This document shows, in pieces, positions 1 to 8,873 of a DNA stretch of 46,118 nt. Position 1 is the stretch's first letter. Every line of letters begins with the position of its first letter. The notes below the pieces were generated by a model, which did no database searches, was not told the origin of the DNA, and saw only the letters and a list, made by a program, of their open reading frames with translations. Origin of the DNA: Xenococcus sp. MO_188.B8 (lineage in GTDB: Bacteria > Cyanobacteriota > Cyanobacteriia > Cyanobacteriales > Xenococcaceae); assembly GCA_030065615.1 (NCBI GenBank), contig JASJDR010000025.1:1-46118 (forward strand), given 5' to 3'. Made by a program: the position numbers and the translations under genes.

Positions 1-440
1 GCCCCGATGGCACAATTTTGGCTTCTGGTAGTTTTGACAGAACGATAAAACTCTGGAATGTAGAGACGGGACAGGAAATTCGTACCCTACAGGGGCATGA
101 TGGCTCTGTCTGGAGCGTGAGTTTCAGCCCCGATGGCACAATTTTGGCTTCTGGTAGTTCGGACGACACGATAAAACTCTGGAATGTAGAGACGGGACAG
201 GAAATTCGTACCCTACAGAGGCATGATGGCTCTGTCTTTAGCGTGAGTTTCAGCCCCGATGGCACAATTTTGGCTTCTGGTAGTTTTGACAGAACGATAA
301 AACTCTGGAATGTAGAGACGGGACAGGAAATTCGTACCCTACAGGGGCATGATAGCAATGTCTATAGCGTGAGTTTCAGCCCCGATGGCACAATTTTGGC
401 TTCTGGTAGTTTTGACAGAACGATAAAACTCTGGTACAAA
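1..440 (+). repeat. Near-identical 126-bp tandem WD40-coding repeats
   Basis: Units begin at 1, 127, 253 and 379, exactly 126 bp (42 codons) apart, and are almost identical at the DNA level. The array probably extends left of the window. Differences cluster at a few codons: SFDR versus SSDD, GHDG versus RHDG or GHDS, and W, F or Y before SVSF. The near-identity of the rest points to recent expansion or gene conversion. Confidence 0.95.
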
Positions 441-3400
441 GGGGGCAAACAGATTGATGATAGCGTAACCCTAGAAGATAGTACACTTTCCTATAATAAT
501 TCTAATTTTTGGAGTCCAGTTACTAAATATACCTTCAGAAGACTAACCACCTCCACTGTTCAAACATTAAGTAACAAAATGTTTATAGGGGGTTTAGATC
601 ATTTATTAACTCTAGATTCCCAACTCACCCCTGAATTAAATTTCGATCGCTTTTCACCTACAGATAATGTCATTCCTCCCGAAAGCAATACATTAGATTT
701 TGACGGCTCTTTAGGACTTTATTTCTGGGAAATATTTTTCCACATTCCCTTTTTAGTCGCCAACACCCTCAACTCGAACCAGCGTTTTGAAGAAGCCCAG
801 AAATGGTATCACTACATCTTCAATCCTACAACTCAAAATAATGAAAAAGGGTTGGTGGGATACTGGCCGATGAATGAGTTTAACGAGAATGAGGCTGGTG
901 AGAAAGTTGTTATCCCTGATCGCGTAGGCAACAACAATGGGACTTTAAAAGGTGATGCCAAATTGGAAACAGTAAATGAAAATGATTTTCCGGTTACTGA
1001 CTCTAAAAATGTACTGAAGCTAGATGGTAATGGTGATTATGTAACTTTGAGTGCTGCCAATCAGCTTGGATTGACGAATAATAGTTTTACGGCAGAAGCA
1101 TGGATTAACATTGCTGAATTCCCCGAATCTAGTGATTTAACTATTTTGGGGATCGATCAAACGTCGAAGAATAAGGGCCTACACTTAGTTATTCGAAGGC
1201 AGAAACCCTACATGGGTTTTTTCTCTAACGATACTACTGGAAAAACTGTTTTAAAAACTGGTGAGTGGTATCATTTAGCCTGGCGTTATGATGACTCAAA
1301 GCAAGAACAAGCAATTTTTGTCAATGGACAATTAGACATCTCAAGAACAGGGAAGTCTCCCTTCCAAGGAACGGGTACAGTCAATATCGGTCGATGGCGT
1401 TCCGGGACATATTTTAATGGTCAAATTGCTGAAGTCCGAATTTGGAATGTAGCTCTTAGTGCCGAGCAAATACTTGATGAGGTGGGTAGGCATACAAGCG
1501 ATCGCTTTTGGCGTTACCTGCCATTCCGAGGCAATATCTTGCAATTGCAAAAACTCCAGAAGATTTTAAGTAACGATGATGCGATCAAAGCCTACAACGA
1601 TAATCCTTTCGACCCCCACGCGATCGCCCGCTTGAGAATCGGCGCTTACGAAAAAGCGATCGTCATGAAATACATCGACAACCTCCTCGACTGGGGGGAT
1701 CAATTATTTGCCCAAGATAACAGGGAATCTATTAATCAAGCCACTTTACTATATTTTCTCGCTTACGATTTACTGGGAGAAGAACCAGAAAACTTAGGTA
1801 AAATGCGATCTCCAGCACCGAAAACATTTCAACAAATCAAAGACAAATATGAAGACATTCCCCAGTTTTTAATTGATTTAGAGAATCAACTTAGCGATTC
1901 TTCTATTACAGCGATCGCCAGTACACCATTTAACGATCTCAATACCTACTTCTGCGCTCCTGAAAACGAACAATTTATTGCCTATTGGGAGCGAGTACAA
2001 GACAGGTTGTATAAAATTCGTCATTCCTTGAGCATTGAAGGAATCAGACGACAACTAGCACTATTCCAACCTGCGATCGATCCAGCCCAACTGGTTCGAG
2101 CAGTCGCAGGGGGACAAATGCCTTTGAGTGTGGTTTCCCAATTAAGCGCTACAGTTCCCAACTATCGTTTCGATTATATGCTGGAGCGAGCCAAAAACAT
2201 AACTTCAACTCTGATTCAACTTGGATCATCTTTACTAAGTGCGCTGGAGAAAAAAGATGCAGAAGAACTAGCATTGCTCAGAAGCAGTCACGAGCGAACC
2301 ATCCTGGAAATGATTAAGACAACTAAAGAAAAGCAAATTGAAGAGGCAGAAGAAACAAAATTATCGCTCGAGGAAAGCAAAAATAGTGCCAAAGAACGTA
2401 ATGGTACTTATGAGGAATGGATTGCAGCTGATCTTTCTGATAGGGAAACAAAGAATCTTGAGGCTATGAAAAAAGCTGAAAATTACGATAGCGAAGCGGG
2501 TATTGCAAACAAAAATGCAGCTATCAGCTATGCGATACCACAGCTTGGTTCACCATTTGCCATAACCTTTGGAGGTCAACAATTTGGAGCAATAGATGGT
2601 GTAAAGGGTGTACGTAAACAAAGTAAGGCTTCAGAATCAACTTTTCAAGCTCAAGAGTTCCAAGTAAGAGAAGGCTATGATCGTCGGAAACAGGAATGGG
2701 AACTGCAAAGGGATTTATCAAAAATCGACATTCAGCAAATAGATAAACAAATAAAAGCCCAAGAAATTAGAAAAGCCATTGCTGAACAAGAACTGGAAAC
2801 ACACAAAAAAAGCATCGAACAGGCAAAAGAAATAGAAGACTTCCTCAAAGGAAAGTTTACCAATCAAGAGTTGTATCAATGGATGATTGGTCGCCTATCT
2901 ATCCTCTACTTCCAAACTTACAAAGTTGCTCTTGATATGGCAATGGCAACCCAAAGCGCTTACCAATACGAACTCAACAAAGACGACACCTATATCAACT
3001 TCGATTATTGGGACAGCTTGAAAAAAGGCTTGTTGGCGGGAGAAAGCTTAATGTTAGGTTTAAACCAACTGGAAAAAGCCTACATTGAGGGTAATGTCCG
3101 TCGTTTGGAAATTGAAAAAACTATCTCGCTCCTACAATTAGATCCTCTAGCTTTCCAACAATTGAAAGATACTGGGAAATGCGAATTTGAATTGAGCGAA
3201 AAACTTTTTGATTTCGATTTTCCCGGTCACTACTGCCGTCAAACCAAAACCATTGCTATTTCCATCCCCGCAGTCGTCGGCCCTTATCAAAATATCAGTG
3301 CAACCTTAACCCAAACCTCTAACAAGACACTGCTAAAACCCAATGTTAATGCAGTTAAATATTTACTGGGAGAAGGAGATCCACCAGAAGATTCTGTTTT

Positions 3401-4088
3401 GCGCGTGAATTGGCGGCGCAATCAAAAAATTGCCCTTTCCAGGGGTGCTATGGATAATGGCTTATTTGAGTTAAATTTCAGAGACGAACGATATCTACCT
3501 TTTGAAGGTACAGGAGCTATTTCTGAGTGGGAACTCAGTTTACCCAAAGCAGCCAATCGCATTGATTTTGACACTATTTCCGATGTAATTATTACTTTGA
3601 GTTACACTGCTTTAGATGGGGGAGATAATTTTAGACAACAAGTCACCTCATTACCTCCATTAACAACATATTCTGAGGCTTATTATTTCAATCTCAAACA
3701 AGCATTTCCAGGAGAATGGCATACTTTTATTAATTCAAATACAGACACGAATTCGCAAAAGTTAAATTTTCACATTTCAGAAGAGATTATTCCACCTCAC
3801 ATCGAAGATGCCAAACTTATGGAGATTATCTTTAAGCTTGATGCTCCTGACGCATCATCACCTATGTCCTTTGCCACTATTAAGATTGGAGAGAACAATA
3901 TCATTAATTCAAATGATAATTCAATTAATGAAAAGGTCGCTGGTAATTGGTTTGGGGATTGGGTTATTGATTTCGACCTAACTAAAGTTCCCGACAGTTT
4001 GAAAAAGGATGGATTTTTAAATCCTGAAATTGTCAATAATATAGAATTAATCTTGATATATGAAGGGGAAATAAATTGGGGAAATTAA
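3..4088 (+). CDS. WD40-repeat / Tc toxin A-like protein with inserted LamG domain (5' partial)
   Basis: The reading frame is open to the left window edge, so the N-terminus is missing. Numbering from base 18, residues 1-143 are WD40 repeats of 42 residues ending in TIKLW. Residues around 190-275 match the conserved core of Tc-toxin A subunits (FDGSLGLYFWEIFFH, WYHYIFNPT). Residues about 280-490 are a LamG/concanavalin-like domain (GLVGYWPMNE, FTAEAWI, GQIAEVRIWN), and the TcA core resumes at RFWRYLPFRGN. A long charged helical, coiled-coil region (about 770-1000) follows, then a C-terminal region resembling the TcB-binding domain. In known Tc complexes TcA forms the pentameric receptor-binding and translocation channel, with receptor-binding domains inserted at loops; the LamG insertion fits that logic. 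No TcB/TcC partner is in the window. WD40 at the N-terminus suggests a protein-interaction or recognition role, which is inference. Confidence 0.8.
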   Translation, partial: PDGTILASGSFDRTIKLWNVETGQEIRTLQGHDGSVWSVSFSPDGTILASGSSDDTIKLWNVETGQEIRTLQRHDGSVFSVSFSPDGTILASGSFDRTIKLWNVETGQEIRTLQGHDSNVYSVSFSPDGTILASGSFDRTIKLWYKGGKQIDDSVTLEDSTLSYNNSNFWSPVTKYTFRRLTTSTVQTLSNKMFIGGLDHLLTLDSQLTPELNFDRFSPTDNVIPPESNTLDFDGSLGLYFWEIFFHIPFLVANTLNSNQRFEEAQKWYHYIFNPTTQNNEKGLVGYWPMNEFNENEAGEKVVIPDRVGNNNGTLKGDAKLETVNENDFPVTDSKNVLKLDGNGDYVTLSAANQLGLTNNSFTAEAWINIAEFPESSDLTILGIDQTSKNKGLHLVIRRQKPYMGFFSNDTTGKTVLKTGEWYHLAWRYDDSKQEQAIFVNGQLDISRTGKSPFQGTGTVNIGRWRSGTYFNGQIAEVRIWNVALSAEQILDEVGRHTSDRFWRYLPFRGNILQLQKLQKILSNDDAIKAYNDNPFDPHAIARLRIGAYEKAIVMKYIDNLLDWGDQLFAQDNRESINQATLLYFLAYDLLGEEPENLGKMRSPAPKTFQQIKDKYEDIPQFLIDLENQLSDSSITAIASTPFNDLNTYFCAPENEQFIAYWERVQDRLYKIRHSLSIEGIRRQLALFQPAIDPAQLVRAVAGGQMPLSVVSQLSATVPNYRFDYMLERAKNITSTLIQLGSSLLSALEKKDAEELALLRSSHERTILEMIKTTKEKQIEEAEETKLSLEESKNSAKERNGTYEEWIAADLSDRETKNLEAMKKAENYDSEAGIANKNAAISYAIPQLGSPFAITFGGQQFGAIDGVKGVRKQSKASESTFQAQEFQVREGYDRRKQEWELQRDLSKIDIQQIDKQIKAQEIRKAIAEQELETHKKSIEQAKEIEDFLKGKFTNQELYQWMIGRLSILYFQTYKVALDMAMATQSAYQYELNKDDTYINFDYWDSLKKGLLAGESLMLGLNQLEKAYIEGNVRRLEIEKTISLLQLDPLAFQQLKDTGKCEFELSEKLFDFDFPGHYCRQTKTIAISIPAVVGPYQNISATLTQTSNKTLLKPNVNAVKYLLGEGDPPEDSVLRVNWRRNQKIALSRGAMDNGLFELNFRDERYLPFEGTGAISEWELSLPKAANRIDFDTISDVIITLSYTALDGGDNFRQQVTSLPPLTTYSEAYYFNLKQAFPGEWHTFINSNTDTNSQKLNFHISEEIIPPHIEDAKLMEIIFKLDAPDASSPMSFATIKIGENNIINSNDNSINEKVAGNWFGDWVIDFDLTKVPDSLKKDGFLNPEIVNNIELILIYEGEINWGN

Positions 4089-4102
4089 CTCCAAAAATGA
4101 GT

Positions 4103-4130
4103 GTAAGGGCGAACAGCCGTTCGCCCCTAC
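4103..4130. repeat. 28-bp palindromic repeat, copy 1
   Basis: Arms GTAAGGGCGA and TCGCCCCTAC enclose an 8-base centre. It lies 14 bases after the stop of the WD40/TcA gene, so its RNA hairpin could also act as a 3' end structure. A second copy with a different centre lies at 4267. Confidence 0.8.
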
Positions 4131-4519
4131 AGTTTAATTAACTTCTGATGAATCTCATCTAACCAAATGGGAATTACAGCTTTTCCCTTATCTAAAAATG
4201 CGATCGCTTTTTCTCTGTCAAACTCTTCTAATACCAATTTAAAATAAGAATACAACACTTAATCCTGTAAGGGCGATTGGCCAATCGCCCCTACCAACAC
4301 GATCTGTTGTGAACACAATTTAATTCGGTATAAAACAAGCGATCGCGCAGGGATCTGCTTCGCAGCACGCTTGTTTTCATTCCAGCACAACATCCATCTC
4401 TTCTTCGTCTGAGGATTAGCAAAATCAGCATCAGTTTTAATTAACTCCTTCAAGCCCCAAGACGCTGTGGCAAAACTCAACCCAACTGACAACAGATATT
4501 CCATAATTGCTAGTTGCAC
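4128..4519 (-). pseudogene. Relic of an unidentified gene interrupted by a palindromic repeat
   Basis: On the minus strand a frame of 86 codons (4519 to 4259) ends in TAA and continues in the same frame from GTG for a further 42 codons, to a TAG inside palindrome copy 1. The second part reads like real protein (LVLEEFDREKAIAFLDKGK then VIPIWLDEIHQKLIKL). Palindrome copy 2 (4267-4294) sits just before the internal stop and seems to have disrupted the gene. I do not recognise the family. It lies directly outside the presumed left end of the transposon. Confidence 0.35.
4267..4294. repeat. 28-bp palindromic repeat, copy 2
   Basis: It has the same 10-bp arms as the copy at 4103, with centre TTGGCCAA instead of ACAGCCGT. 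The arms are conserved while the centre differs but remains self-complementary or nearly so, as expected of a REP-like family of small mobile palindromes. It lies inside a decayed reading frame. Confidence 0.8.
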
Positions 4520-4530
4520 CAGATCTGTGA

Positions 4531-4680
4531 TTTAAAGCATAACCTTGCCGCTTTTTAAAGTATTACTTTGCCGCTACTATCTTCAAAACTCAATATTTCC
4601 GTTAGCCAATCATCCCAGATTTGATATAGATTAAAGCATTACTTTGCCGATATACAAAAATTAAACTTTGACATTGCCGA
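4531..4680 (+). repeat. Four 21-bp direct repeats, putative TnsB binding sites of the left end
   Basis: Copies start at 4531, 4554, 4630 and 4660, with core consensus TTAAAGNATTACTTTGCCG. The first two are packed 23 bp apart and the outer pair is more widely spaced, as in Tn7-family ends where multiple transposase sites are arrayed. The copies at 4531 and 4660 deviate most in the middle. All lie upstream of tnsB in the same orientation. Confidence 0.7.
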
Positions 4681-4739
4681 AATATTTTAAAGTTAGTTAT
4701 GGGTGAATTACCTCCCATTATCTAACAATATTTTAAGTC

Positions 4740-6472
4740 ATGCTTACCGATGAACAATTCAGACAGTGGTGCGATCGCCGGAAATTGCCTGAACAAACAA
4801 GACAAGTTGTAGATAAAATCCGTATTTAAAAGAACAATTATCTCCTCCACCAGAATCAAATACTCCTAAAAGAACAATTCGGCATTGGAAAGCCAAGTAC
4901 AAAAAAGCCGAACAAGAATATGGTTGCGGTTTCATTGGACTCATACCTCAAAGAAAAGGTAATCCTACTCCTAGATATTCAGAAGATGATTTGGATTTCA
5001 TTGATGAGATAATTGAACAGGAATACGAAAATTTCAAGCAGAAAAATATCTGGGCTGTCTACGAAACTTTAAAGGCAAGATGGCATGAATCTAATCGAAT
5101 TAATTCAGTTCCCAGTCATACTTTTTTTTATGAGAGAATTCATAACCGTTCTAGATATAAACAAACAAAAAAACGCCAAGGTTCCCGCGCAGCCAACAAT
5201 TTCTTAGGTCCTTGGCTAATAAAGCCAACAACTCCTCGTCATGGAGATCGACCTTTGGAAATTGTTCATATCGATCATACACAGTTAGATATTGAATGTG
5301 TCTGTCCCGATAGTCAAGTTAATCTAGGAAGACCTTGGGTAACAGCAATGATTGATGCCTACAGTCGACGAATTTTGGCTGTTTATATCACTTTCAATCC
5401 TCCTAGTTATCGATCCTGCATGATGCTTCTGCGGATTTGTGTGCAAAGATTTCGACGTTTTCCAGAATGGATTGTGGTAGATAATGGCAAAGATTTTAAA
5501 AGCACGTATTTTGATACTCTCTTAGCTAGATTTGAAGCCAGTAAAAAACATCGTCCTAAAGATGTTCCTAAGTTTAGCTCACTTATTGAACGTTGGTTTC
5601 GGACTAGCCACACTGAGTTTTTTAATAACTTAAGAGGTAATACTCAAATTATGAAGCATGTACGTTTAGTTAAGAAGGAGAATAATCCCAAAAATCTTGC
5701 AGTCTGGGAGTTAGCAGAACTTTACGAATATTTTGTTTCAGGCTATTGCTACGGAGTTTACGATCAAAAAGAGCACCCTGCATTAGAGGGAATGTCCCCT
5801 CAACAGGCATTTGAATTTGGCATAGCTCAAACAGGTTCTCGTCCCCATCAAAGCATTAATTATGACGACCAATTTAAAATTTTGACTTTACCTTCTACAA
5901 AAAAAGGTACTGCTAAAGTACAGCCTAGCAAAGGAGTTAGAATTAACCGTACTGATTACTGGTCAGATGAATTTTATTCAGTAGAGAATAAAGATATTCC
6001 GATTCGCTACGATCCATTTGATTATGGGACGGCTTATGCCTATGTTAATAGTCGTTGGATTCGGTGCATTTCCAATTATTATATTAAATTTCAGGGTTAT
6101 TCTGAAAAGGCAATAAAATTAGCAACGACTCTCATTCACAGGAAAAAACAGCTTCATAATCAAAGGGCTTATGCAAGTGTCAGTGAAATTGCAAATTTAC
6201 TAAAAAATGCAGAAGAGTATGAAGAGCTTCAACAGCAACTTCTTCGCGATCGCTCTACTCAAAAAGTTCACGATTTAATTGAGGGAAAACTGAATACTTT
6301 TGATAACGCTTCTATTGCTACTCACAACAAACAGCATGATATTAGCTCCACTGTAAGCTCTAGAAATGATAGTGACAATCTTGATCTAAATGAAATCTCA
6401 GAAGATGAGTTGAACATCCCTGATGACGAATCAAAAGATAATTTTCTATACGATGACAACGAATTATGGTAA
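4740..6472 (+). pseudogene. tnsB: TnsB/TniA-family DDE transposase, frameshifted near the N-terminus
   Basis: An ATG at 4740 opens a frame (MLTDEQFRQWCDRRKLPEQT...) that stops at TAA 4827-4829 after 29 codons. The rest of the protein is in the -1 frame from about 4817 and runs to 6472 (YLKEQLSPPPE, then RTIRHWKAKYKKAEQEYG). No ATG, GTG or TTG occurs in that frame before TTG 4991. Counted from 4991, the integrase core shows a likely DDE triad: D95 in HIDHTQLD, D164 in VVDNGKDF and E200 in LIERWFRT. The C-terminal acidic tail probably contacts TnsC. The core is intact, so the break may be recent. A programmed shift is less likely because the overlap (CGT ATT TAA) has no good slippery heptamer. 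Confidence 0.8.
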
Positions 6473-6478
6473 TCATTC

Positions 6479-7600
6479 ATGAATAATCGACCTTTTTCCC
6501 AAGATCTATTACAACAACCAACAAAAGCAAAACTAACGTATTTTCGGGATATCATTGTTCCTCACCGTAATATCAAAAAGATTTTAGATGAGCTTTTGAA
6601 AAATGCTATTGAACCTGATGATGCCTCGGTATATCTGGTATTTGGCGTAACTGGAGTTGGTAAAACTCGATTGATGCAGGAATTTCAGAAACGACTAGTT
6701 AAACATTTCATGAATGAATTACTAGACAATCCTGGTAGCTTAATTGTTGGTGGGATTGAGATTGATAGTGCTGAAGGAGGAAAATTTAATTATTCTGATT
6801 ACTATATTCAAGTTTTAGAGGCTCTTAGGGAAGTATTAATTGACTATAAGATAAGTTACGAGCTTGATCAGTCCGAAATATCTGATACTGATGCTTTGTT
6901 GGGGACTTTTGAGGGCAAAAATTCCAAAGCTTTGCGTCGTGCGATGCACAAAGTTTTTATGAATCGCCAGGTGAAAGCTTTCACCCTAGACGAAGCTCAA
7001 CACCTATTTGATGTAGCTGGAGGCAAGCAGATTAATACTCAAACAAATTGGCTTAAGTCAATTGCTAATAAAACTGGCACAATCCATATTTTGTTTGGTA
7101 CCTATGAACTGTTAAAGTGCCAGAAAGTAAATGGGCAAGTGGGTAGAAGAAGCGAAGATTTTCATCTGGCTAGATATCACATCGATAATAAAGCTGACTT
7201 TGATGAGTTTGAAAAAGTAATCCGAACTCTGCAACGTCATTTACCAGTTTCTTCAGAACCTAATTTAGAAAAATATACTCAATATTTCATGGAGTATTCT
7301 TTGGGTTGTGTTGGTATTCTCAAAAGCTGGTGGTATCGCTCTCTTAAGAAGGCTTTAGATGAGAATGCTAAAACTGTTAGATTAAAGGATTTTAGAGCAA
7401 AAGAGTTGTCTTCAGGTAGACGCAAGCAAATTGAAACAGAAGCAAAAAAAGGAGAGATGGATTTTGCAGCACTTCATAAGATAGAAAATTGTGAAATTAC
7501 TGAAACAGAACCTCAACAGTCAACTTCACAAAACTCAAGAAAAGGTAAACCCGGAGAACGAGCTCCTAAGAGAGATTTAGTAGGAATTCAAGATGTCTAA
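6479..7600 (+). CDS. tnsC: TnsC/TniB-family AAA+ transposition regulator
   Basis: This is an AAA+ ATPase of 373 residues. Walker A is GVTGVGKT at residues 56-63 and Walker B is AFTLDEAQ at 167-174. In Tn7-like elements TnsC couples target selection by TniQ or TnsD to the TnsB transposase. It begins 6 bases after the tnsB stop and its last codons overlap the start of tniQ by 8 bases, so the three are one operon. At 373 residues it is longer than the TnsC of type V-K elements and nearer to TniB. The C-terminal 60 residues are basic and low complexity and may contact DNA or partners. Confidence 0.85.
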   Translation: MNNRPFSQDLLQQPTKAKLTYFRDIIVPHRNIKKILDELLKNAIEPDDASVYLVFGVTGVGKTRLMQEFQKRLVKHFMNELLDNPGSLIVGGIEIDSAEGGKFNYSDYYIQVLEALREVLIDYKISYELDQSEISDTDALLGTFEGKNSKALRRAMHKVFMNRQVKAFTLDEAQHLFDVAGGKQINTQTNWLKSIANKTGTIHILFGTYELLKCQKVNGQVGRRSEDFHLARYHIDNKADFDEFEKVIRTLQRHLPVSSEPNLEKYTQYFMEYSLGCVGILKSWWYRSLKKALDENAKTVRLKDFRAKELSSGRRKQIETEAKKGEMDFAALHKIENCEITETEPQQSTSQNSRKGKPGERAPKRDLVGIQDV

Positions 7601-8624
7601 TCAAGGCGATATCTATCATGAGCTTTGGAATCCAAAATCTCTGGATATCCGCCAGCCTACTCACTTATTTTTTATAGAACCTATAGAAATAGGAACATCC
7701 AATACAGAAAGCTTGAGTAGTTATTTAACTAGATTAGCTCAGGAACATTGTGTCACTCCTAAAAAGCTAATTATGAGAGAAATCGCCCCTTTGATCATGG
7801 GTAATAACTATCACACAGAAATGCAATCTAAGAATGTCAGTACTATTTTTGGCAATAGTGATGCCAAACCAGCTATTAATGGGATGAGAGAAATGACGAG
7901 ATCGCTTGTTGATGCTTTAGAAAATCTTACCTTGCGTCAAGATTTAAAGTTTTTGTCTTGTTTGACTTGGAAGGGAATCATTAAAGAGAGAGGACTATTT
8001 CGACAGAATAAGGCTTGGTGTCCCCTGTGTTTTGAACAATGGTTCATAAAGAAACAGCCTCTTTATGAACCCTTAGTGTGGTCATTTAAAGATGTTAATT
8101 TTTGCCTACAACATCATTGTCAGTTATGCGATCGCTGTCCTCATTGTGATTCTGCATTAAAAGCGATCGCTAATTCTTCACGTTTAGGATTTTGTTCTCG
8201 ATGTAAGAGTTGGCTTGGTAGCGAGCATATTAAAAACCAAGCATCACTAATTGATGATTTGGAAACAAATTGTCAAAAAATCACAGGAATTGGGGAGCTA
8301 ATTGCAGTTACTCCTATGTTAAAGTTTCCTCCTACTTTGTCAGATTTGATGCGGAAACTACAAATTATCCATTTCTGTTTTGAAAGAGTAGTTAATCAAG
8401 ATTTAACTCAGTTTATTGCTCTAGGAAAAATAATGGAGCAACTGAAAATAACCTTGACTCAGCATCAAGACAAGCCACTAAACTTAATTAATTTGTTAAT
8501 TCCAGTATGCGATCGCGCCAAGATATCGCTCGCACAATTCTTAAGTCAAGATTTTCAAACATTAAGTGAGATCTTATTCACAAATTTAAATATTAACTAT
8601 ACAGTCAACCAGATCATAGAGTGA
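7593..8624 (+). CDS. tniQ: TniQ-family target-selection protein
   Basis: The protein has 343 residues. The N-terminal TniQ signature lies at about 28-70 (IEIGTSNTESLSSYLTRLA). Zinc-ribbon cysteines follow: CPLC at 143-146, then C171, C176, C179, C182, C185, and CSRC at 201-204, with the typical phrase FCLQHHCQLCDRCPHC. TniQ recognises the attachment site directly or through an RNA-guided complex. Its size is larger than the small TniQ of type V-K elements and closer to the TniQ of Tn5053. Start ATG 7593 overlaps tnsC, indicating translational coupling. Confidence 0.85.
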   Translation: MSNQGDIYHELWNPKSLDIRQPTHLFFIEPIEIGTSNTESLSSYLTRLAQEHCVTPKKLIMREIAPLIMGNNYHTEMQSKNVSTIFGNSDAKPAINGMREMTRSLVDALENLTLRQDLKFLSCLTWKGIIKERGLFRQNKAWCPLCFEQWFIKKQPLYEPLVWSFKDVNFCLQHHCQLCDRCPHCDSALKAIANSSRLGFCSRCKSWLGSEHIKNQASLIDDLETNCQKITGIGELIAVTPMLKFPPTLSDLMRKLQIIHFCFERVVNQDLTQFIALGKIMEQLKITLTQHQDKPLNLINLLIPVCDRAKISLAQFLSQDFQTLSEILFTNLNINYTVNQIIE

Positions 8625-8697
8625 GTAAAGCTTAAAGACATAAAAATGAGAAGCAAACTTATTGATATCAAGTTAGAGTCGTGGTTAGAATCATAAC

Positions 8698-8810
8698 TTT
8701 ATACCAAATCCGATTTAGATACCCCACTTAAAAATTTGACAAGACAGAGGACAGAAGGATTTTATCAGGAACAAAGAAAAAGGGGTTTTGAGATGCGGAT
8801 TTGGTATAAA
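8698..8810. repeat. 113-bp MITE-like element with 15-bp perfect terminal inverted repeats
   Basis: TTTATACCAAATCCG at 8698-8712 is exactly inverted at 8796-8810. The inside is short, A+T rich and without a convincing reading frame. The ATACCAAATCCG end motif is of a kind common in small cyanobacterial repeats. It lies between tniQ and the 3' end of drmB, just where drmC would be expected. Confidence 0.7.
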
Positions 8811-8873
8811 ACCCTTCTCTGTCTATTTATTGTTGCCTGTTATTTGTTTTTTGTTGCCCTATCAAGTTTCTTG

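Larger units (their letters stand above)
4526..8624 (+). mobile_element. Tn7/Tn5053-like transposition module (left end, tnsB-tnsC-tniQ); right end not found
   Basis: A probable left terminus TGTGA at 4526 leads into four TnsB-site-like repeats and then tnsB, tnsC and tniQ in one orientation. There is no tnsA and no tnsD, so the composition resembles Tn5053 (tniA-tniB-tniQ) and the transposition half of type V-K CRISPR transposons. No cas12k follows tniQ and I see no CRISPR repeat. I found no inverted copy of the 21-bp end repeat in the rest of the window. The right end is therefore lost, diverged or outside. The tnsB frameshift suggests the element is not autonomous now. Confidence 0.65.

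Noticed and set aside
4817..4829. Programmed -1 frameshift site in tnsB
   Set aside because: Bases ATTTAAA are present but not in the phase needed for tandem slippage, and no following hairpin is obvious.
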